Positions 59,928-64,000 of a stretch of 64,000 bases of DNA are shown here, piece after piece. Under the pieces are notes generated by a model. It had not been told where the DNA came from, did no database searches, and was given only the letters and a program-made list of their open reading frames with translations. A program made the translations under genes and the position numbers. Numbering within the stretch: position 1 is the first letter of the stretch; each line of letters starts with the position of its first letter. Source of the DNA: Amoebophrya sp. A120 (lineage: Eukaryota; Sar; Dinophyceae; Syndiniales; Amoebophryaceae); contig CAJINV010000005.1 of NCBI GenBank assembly GCA_905178155.1, forward strand, positions 3,757,697-3,821,696, read 5' to 3'.

Positions 59928-61718
59928 TAACCTATTTTCGCTGATCGCTGATAGCGCCACGCGGACGTGACCACCGGCGGCAGGGACGAACATAAGGGTC
60001 AGGAGACTCCCCTTTTTTCGAGGGGGTAAGAAAGCTAAATCCGCTCGCAAAAATTCGGCGGGCTTCGAACTACACAAAGATCCTGGATGTGCGTGAGGGA
60101 TGCAAAAGGATCAAAACGTAGTAGGAAGTCGAATACTGAATAGCTCTCAAACACCGACGTCCTTATGTTCTCATGTTGTTCAACTCCCGACGGTGATCGC
60201 AGCACCAGGAGCCCACACGAACTGAAAGAGTAGCGCGCGGCTAGCAGACCAGAGCAGGCGCGAATCGCCGATCATCCACAAGCGGAGATCAAACAGTAAA
60301 ACTTTCTTTTTCACAAGCAGAGCAGTAGCAAGCGCAATAGCGCTGAGGAGCAAGTAAGTTGTTTAGAGCTCCGGCGCCATATGAAACTACTTGCCAGGAT
60401 TCGCAGACCTGACCCAAAGCTATCTACGATCAGACGCCATGATGGAACTCCGCAGACAACGAACTAGCCTCCGATCATCATATAAATGTCATTCATATCA
60501 ACTGCGGAACCCGAGTGAGAAAGAACGAAAAGATGAGGTCGCGGGCACCGCGTTCGTGGCACATTTTCACCACCACCAGATAGCGCGCGCATGTAAACAA
60601 GCTCTGGCAGACTGACGAGCACCAAAGGGTGTTCGCCGGAAAGACAGCAGCAGAAAAAAGCGCCCATCTGGTTCCGGGAAAATCAACACGAAGTTGGTCG
60701 TCGGACCGCAGGGGTGTAGTACGAAAAGTTGTGCAACGTCCCGCCGGCAACACGTTGGTGAACGTCAAGTGCCAGAATCCCCAAAGACTGTCGCGCCCCC
60801 CCGGACAAACCCGCTGGCAAGGCGGAAAAAACAAAGCCCCTGCGAGTGCGCGGGATCCCGGATCCGCAACTAGCGCTACAAAGGTTGCAAAAGTAAAGAG
60901 AACAGACTTAGAGGGGAGAAGCAGGATAAAAGGGTAGAGATCAAAGTCTACAGGGGCGCATGCAAGAGGGGGCAAAAGGAACGGGCAGTCCAGTAGTAAG
61001 CAACAGCGAGTAAGAAAACAACACTTCGATGAAACTAGGACTAGTAAACAACGCACACCACACAGTTGAACGAAGGCCTTGTATCCGCTCTCCCGCTTCA
61101 GTGATGTCGTTGCCACCTCGCAACGCCCTTCTGTGGTCCGTCTGATCTACCCTCGGAAAGCGCGGCGGCGTGGCCCTAGGTGTCGGCAATGCTGTTGCTG
61201 ATAGAAATCCCCAGAGTGTTTGGTAGTCAGTTTCGTCAAGGTCAAACCGGAGGGCGTAGGGATGGTTTACCTGTCGCCTTGTAGCCCGAGGCTGGTTCGA
61301 ACCGTTCTACGCGCTGATGTCATCCGCGAGATGTCCGTGAAGAGTAAGGCGGCAAGTTAAGGGGGAATTGAGATGACGGGGAACATAAAAAATAAAAGGC
61401 AGTCGAAAGCAAACTAGTTCCCCGGCTCGACATGCGGCGACGCTGCCCTTCCGCGCAGCGCCCCGGCGAGCAGTTGACGGCGTACTCACTCACCGGACAG
61501 GCCGTCTCCCGTTGTTCAGCGGCGCGGCTATTCTAGCACAAAAACATTAGTAGTAGTTTTTGCGACTTCTATCTTTTTCTTTCTTACTAAGCTATTACTA
61601 GTCTTATTCTTTTTCTCACTAAGCTATCTGCAGACCTCGGCGGCGCATCCACCCGGTGAGTGAGTGAGGGCAGTTTGTGCAGGACGCATTGTATTTTTGT
61701 TTTTGGCCGACGTGCTTT

Positions 61719-61733
61719 TGCGTGTGTGTGTGT
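61719..61733. repeat. Short (TG)n tract
   Basis: A run of about seven TG dinucleotides in non-coding sequence. Confidence 0.7.
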
Positions 61734-63806
61734 GTTTCTTCGTCAACGTCCTTATGTGTGCACCCATGTGAGACTAGCGCTACCGGGGGGCTCTTCCTGT
61801 CCCCCCGGGTCCTAATGTGTTTTGATTTGGAAAGGGGTAGTATCCGTTCTCAAACAAACAAACGCAGGATAACTACTATAATTTGCTCGTTTAATGAGCG
61901 CAGCAAATTGCTGTATTGATGTACGGGACCATATCTGCCATGCGGGATCGTGAGGAAAAGGATTTAGAAATTTTTTGTGAACAGAGAACATAGCGGATCT
62001 AGATATTGAGCATGTAAACTACTATTCTAAAAAAGTTCATAAGATGATGCACAACTATTAAAACATAAAGGAGCAAAAAAAAAAGGTGAATGCGGGAGCA
62101 AGGTCTTAACAGTCTAACGGATTGACTTCGTGCGTGTACACAGAGTTTGTCTCTTTACAATGAGTATTTACTTACATTTAAGTTCGCTCAAAGCAACAAA
62201 CATAAACTTTGTGAGATCCTGCGGGTTTTTTTTTTCGTTTTCCAATCGATTTATATTTTACAGAAGCACAAGCGGAGGAGAACTTTTATTGCAAAGAACA
62301 AACCGATACGTAAAATCATACAAGGGTAGAAACATCAGGCAACTTTAGTTTGTTCGTGCGTCGTTGTGGTGTCACTACAAGCTCGACTACTATTTAAGTT
62401 GAGGAAAATGCACGACTGGTATGAAATAAACGCGGCCGTGGGGGTCCTATGATATTAATGGGGGTAGGTCTAGGAGTCATCAATTCTTGGCTGCCATGAC
62501 AACGACGAAAACAAAAATCATTTTTGTGTAGTGTCGTTCTACTACGTTTCGATTTTCTCGACCTAACATGATATAATACCAAGCACAAACCACGCAAATA
62601 TACGACCGCACCGTGTTCACTCAAAATGTATAATCCTTTTGTTTTTGAAAAACAAACAGAACACTTCTTGCGAGTAGCAAAATTCTAGATATCTGTGAAT
62701 TTGCTGTTCGGAAAAAATGCTTTTGTGCGTGAAGGCCACAAAAGGTTGCCGTTAGCCGTTCAAACATCGTCAGCTGTAAGCTTTCCGATGGACGAGAGAC
62801 AACACAACACACTAGCTACTATACCGCGATGTGTGTCAAACCACTCGGATGGCTCGGGGCGCAAAGTTTTGAGTTGTAGCGCTGCAACACAAGATGGTAT
62901 CGGTAGCTTGCCTTGATACTAGAGCAGCGATGCCTCTGCTACGGGCCAAAATTGCTTGTCAAAATTTCAGAATGTAGCGCCGCACATCGCTCGTTCGTGC
63001 GTAGTGGATCTCAAATATTGACACCAAGGATCTGGTCGTATCTGCTGGGATAGGCACTGGAGAACGGCCTAAGGAGTCCTGCAGGAACTTGAAACAAGTT
63101 TACTCAACCGACCTGAGGATCGACGAACACCAAAAAAGCCAAAAATCTTTGCCGTGCAGCTACTAAGTCCATTCTGGCACATCAAGTGCTTGGCCACGCG
63201 CGGCCAACAAGTTTCGTCCGCTGCAGGCAACAACTTCTCCCTTCCTTTCTGCTGCACGAAACAGAGAATCAAAATTTCGCCCGTTGTTGCAGAGTGCACA
63301 AACAAAAGGCATGTGTACAAATCGATACATTCATTTTGCAACAGAACTATACTTCCGCGACACAAGTGCTGCCTCCTACCTCAATAGTAGATGAAAGCAC
63401 AGGTCGTGTAAGCTGCTTCCTCGTCTGGTGGTACAAGTCACAAAGACGTATGCAGCGCAAGCTATTATGCCCCCAACACCCGTCACAACAAGCATAGGTT
63501 ATGGCTTTGCATAAATGTAACCATAAGCTTGTGGTGGCAAGACAGGGGGTATAAAAGTTTGTTTCGTATAACAAATAAAGTACAGACACGCGCATCAAAA
63601 TCCACGATCTTGATTCCCGCCCCCATATTCAAACAATACGCGATCACGCGTACAGAAGATCGCCGCGACGCCCTCTATTTGGTAGTTCTGAATGACAAAT
63701 ACCGCACAACAAGAAAATGTCTCCTGCTTGCGCCAACTGCATAGTAGCTTTCCATTCTACATTCTAGCTGGATTTATATATCAAGTTAAGCCATGGCCAG
63801 GGCGTA

Positions 63807-64000
63807 AAAAACCGAGAATCGGAAACCGAGAATCGGAAACCGGAAACCGAGAACCGAGAATCGGAAACCGAGAATCGGAAACCGAGAACCGAGAATCGGA
63901 AACCGAGAGCCGAGAATTGGAAACCGAGAACCGAGAACCTGAAACCGAGAATCGGAAACCGAGAACCGAGAATCGGAAACCGAGAATCGGAAACCGAGAA
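63807..64000. repeat. Tandem repeat built from AACCGAG/AATCGGA words, cut by the window edge
   Basis: From about 63807 to the edge, AACCGAG and AATCGGA heptamers alternate, giving 14-base units with occasional extra AACCGAG heptamers (21-base units) and single-base variants such as AATTGG and ACCTGA. The mixture of 14 and 21 periods suggests growth from a 7-base ancestor. The unit is not a telomere repeat of the TTTAGGG type. The array continues beyond the window. Confidence 0.9.

Larger units (their letters stand above)
59877..63806. other. Gene-poor right end, no gene called
   Basis: About 3.9 kb upstream of the last gene. Frames on both strands are short or of mixed composition; the longest (60493-61116, minus) is a hydrophobic, Cys-rich translation without coding bias. 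A palindromic GGTTCGAACC at 61294-61303 resembles a tRNA B box but has no cloverleaf around it. A short minus-strand piece near 63600-63690 could be a lone exon but cannot be supported. Confidence 0.45.

Noticed and set aside
60493-61116. 207-codon hydrophobic minus-strand frame
   Set aside because: Codon use and composition are unlike neighbouring genes and no topology or domain is recognisable.
61294-61303. GGTTCGAACC, a tRNA B-box-like palindrome
   Set aside because: On neither strand do the flanks form a T stem, acceptor stem or A box.

Overview
The window reads as nuclear DNA of a dinoflagellate-lineage alveolate, most plausibly a gene-dense parasitic form of the Syndiniales/Amoebophrya kind. 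This is inferred, not proven. Three things point there. Every supportable gene lies on the minus strand across about 60 kb, a unidirectional cluster. The genes contain two kinds of intron: ordinary GT-AG introns, and short 'introners' with terminal inverted repeats, flanking direct repeats and non-GT-AG ends, as described for Amoebophrya. There is also an alveolate-type cGMP-dependent protein kinase with several cyclic-nucleotide-binding domains. No rRNA, tRNA, spliced-leader or CRISPR locus was recognised.

Layout, left to right, all minus strand: a gene cut by the left edge (1-140); a membrane-anchored alpha/beta hydrolase (984-2321); a five-exon protein with an ATP-grasp-like end (3864-7795); a 1705-residue intronless protein with leucine-rich repeats (8872-13989); a small secreted Ala/Cys-rich protein (15468-16184); a doubtful small ORF (16800-17150); a secreted GDA1/CD39 apyrase (17381-19894); a PKG (20998-25347); a large modular Cys-rich surface protein (26950-35146); a large Sfi1-like protein (38037-44466); a two-HKD phospholipase D-family protein (48016-53043); a thioesterase-fold protein with a Cys-rich insertion (55029-56689); and an FkbH-like protein fused to an acyl carrier domain (57188-59876). 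The right end (59877-64000) has no convincing gene and finishes in a short-period tandem repeat.

Exon structures were worked out by hand from splice signals, phase and family continuity. For seven genes nearly every junction is phase-consistent. The surface gene is the richest locus: about 14 exons encode a signal peptide, six repeats of a PWCYVD cysteine module, a C-terminal ectodomain, one membrane helix and an Ala-rich tail. Eight of its introns are introners of four TIR families. One introner carries a nested, 5'-truncated LINE inside its terminal repeat. Introners of the same families also occur in the PKG and Sfi1-like genes, in either orientation.

Functional themes are surface/secretory biology and signalling (surface protein, apyrase, PKG, secreted PLD) and, at the right, a pair resembling bacterial polyketide tailoring functions: a thioesterase next to an FkbH-ACP fusion. 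Two GC-rich islands of about 1.6 kb flank the Sfi1-like gene and contain no credible gene.
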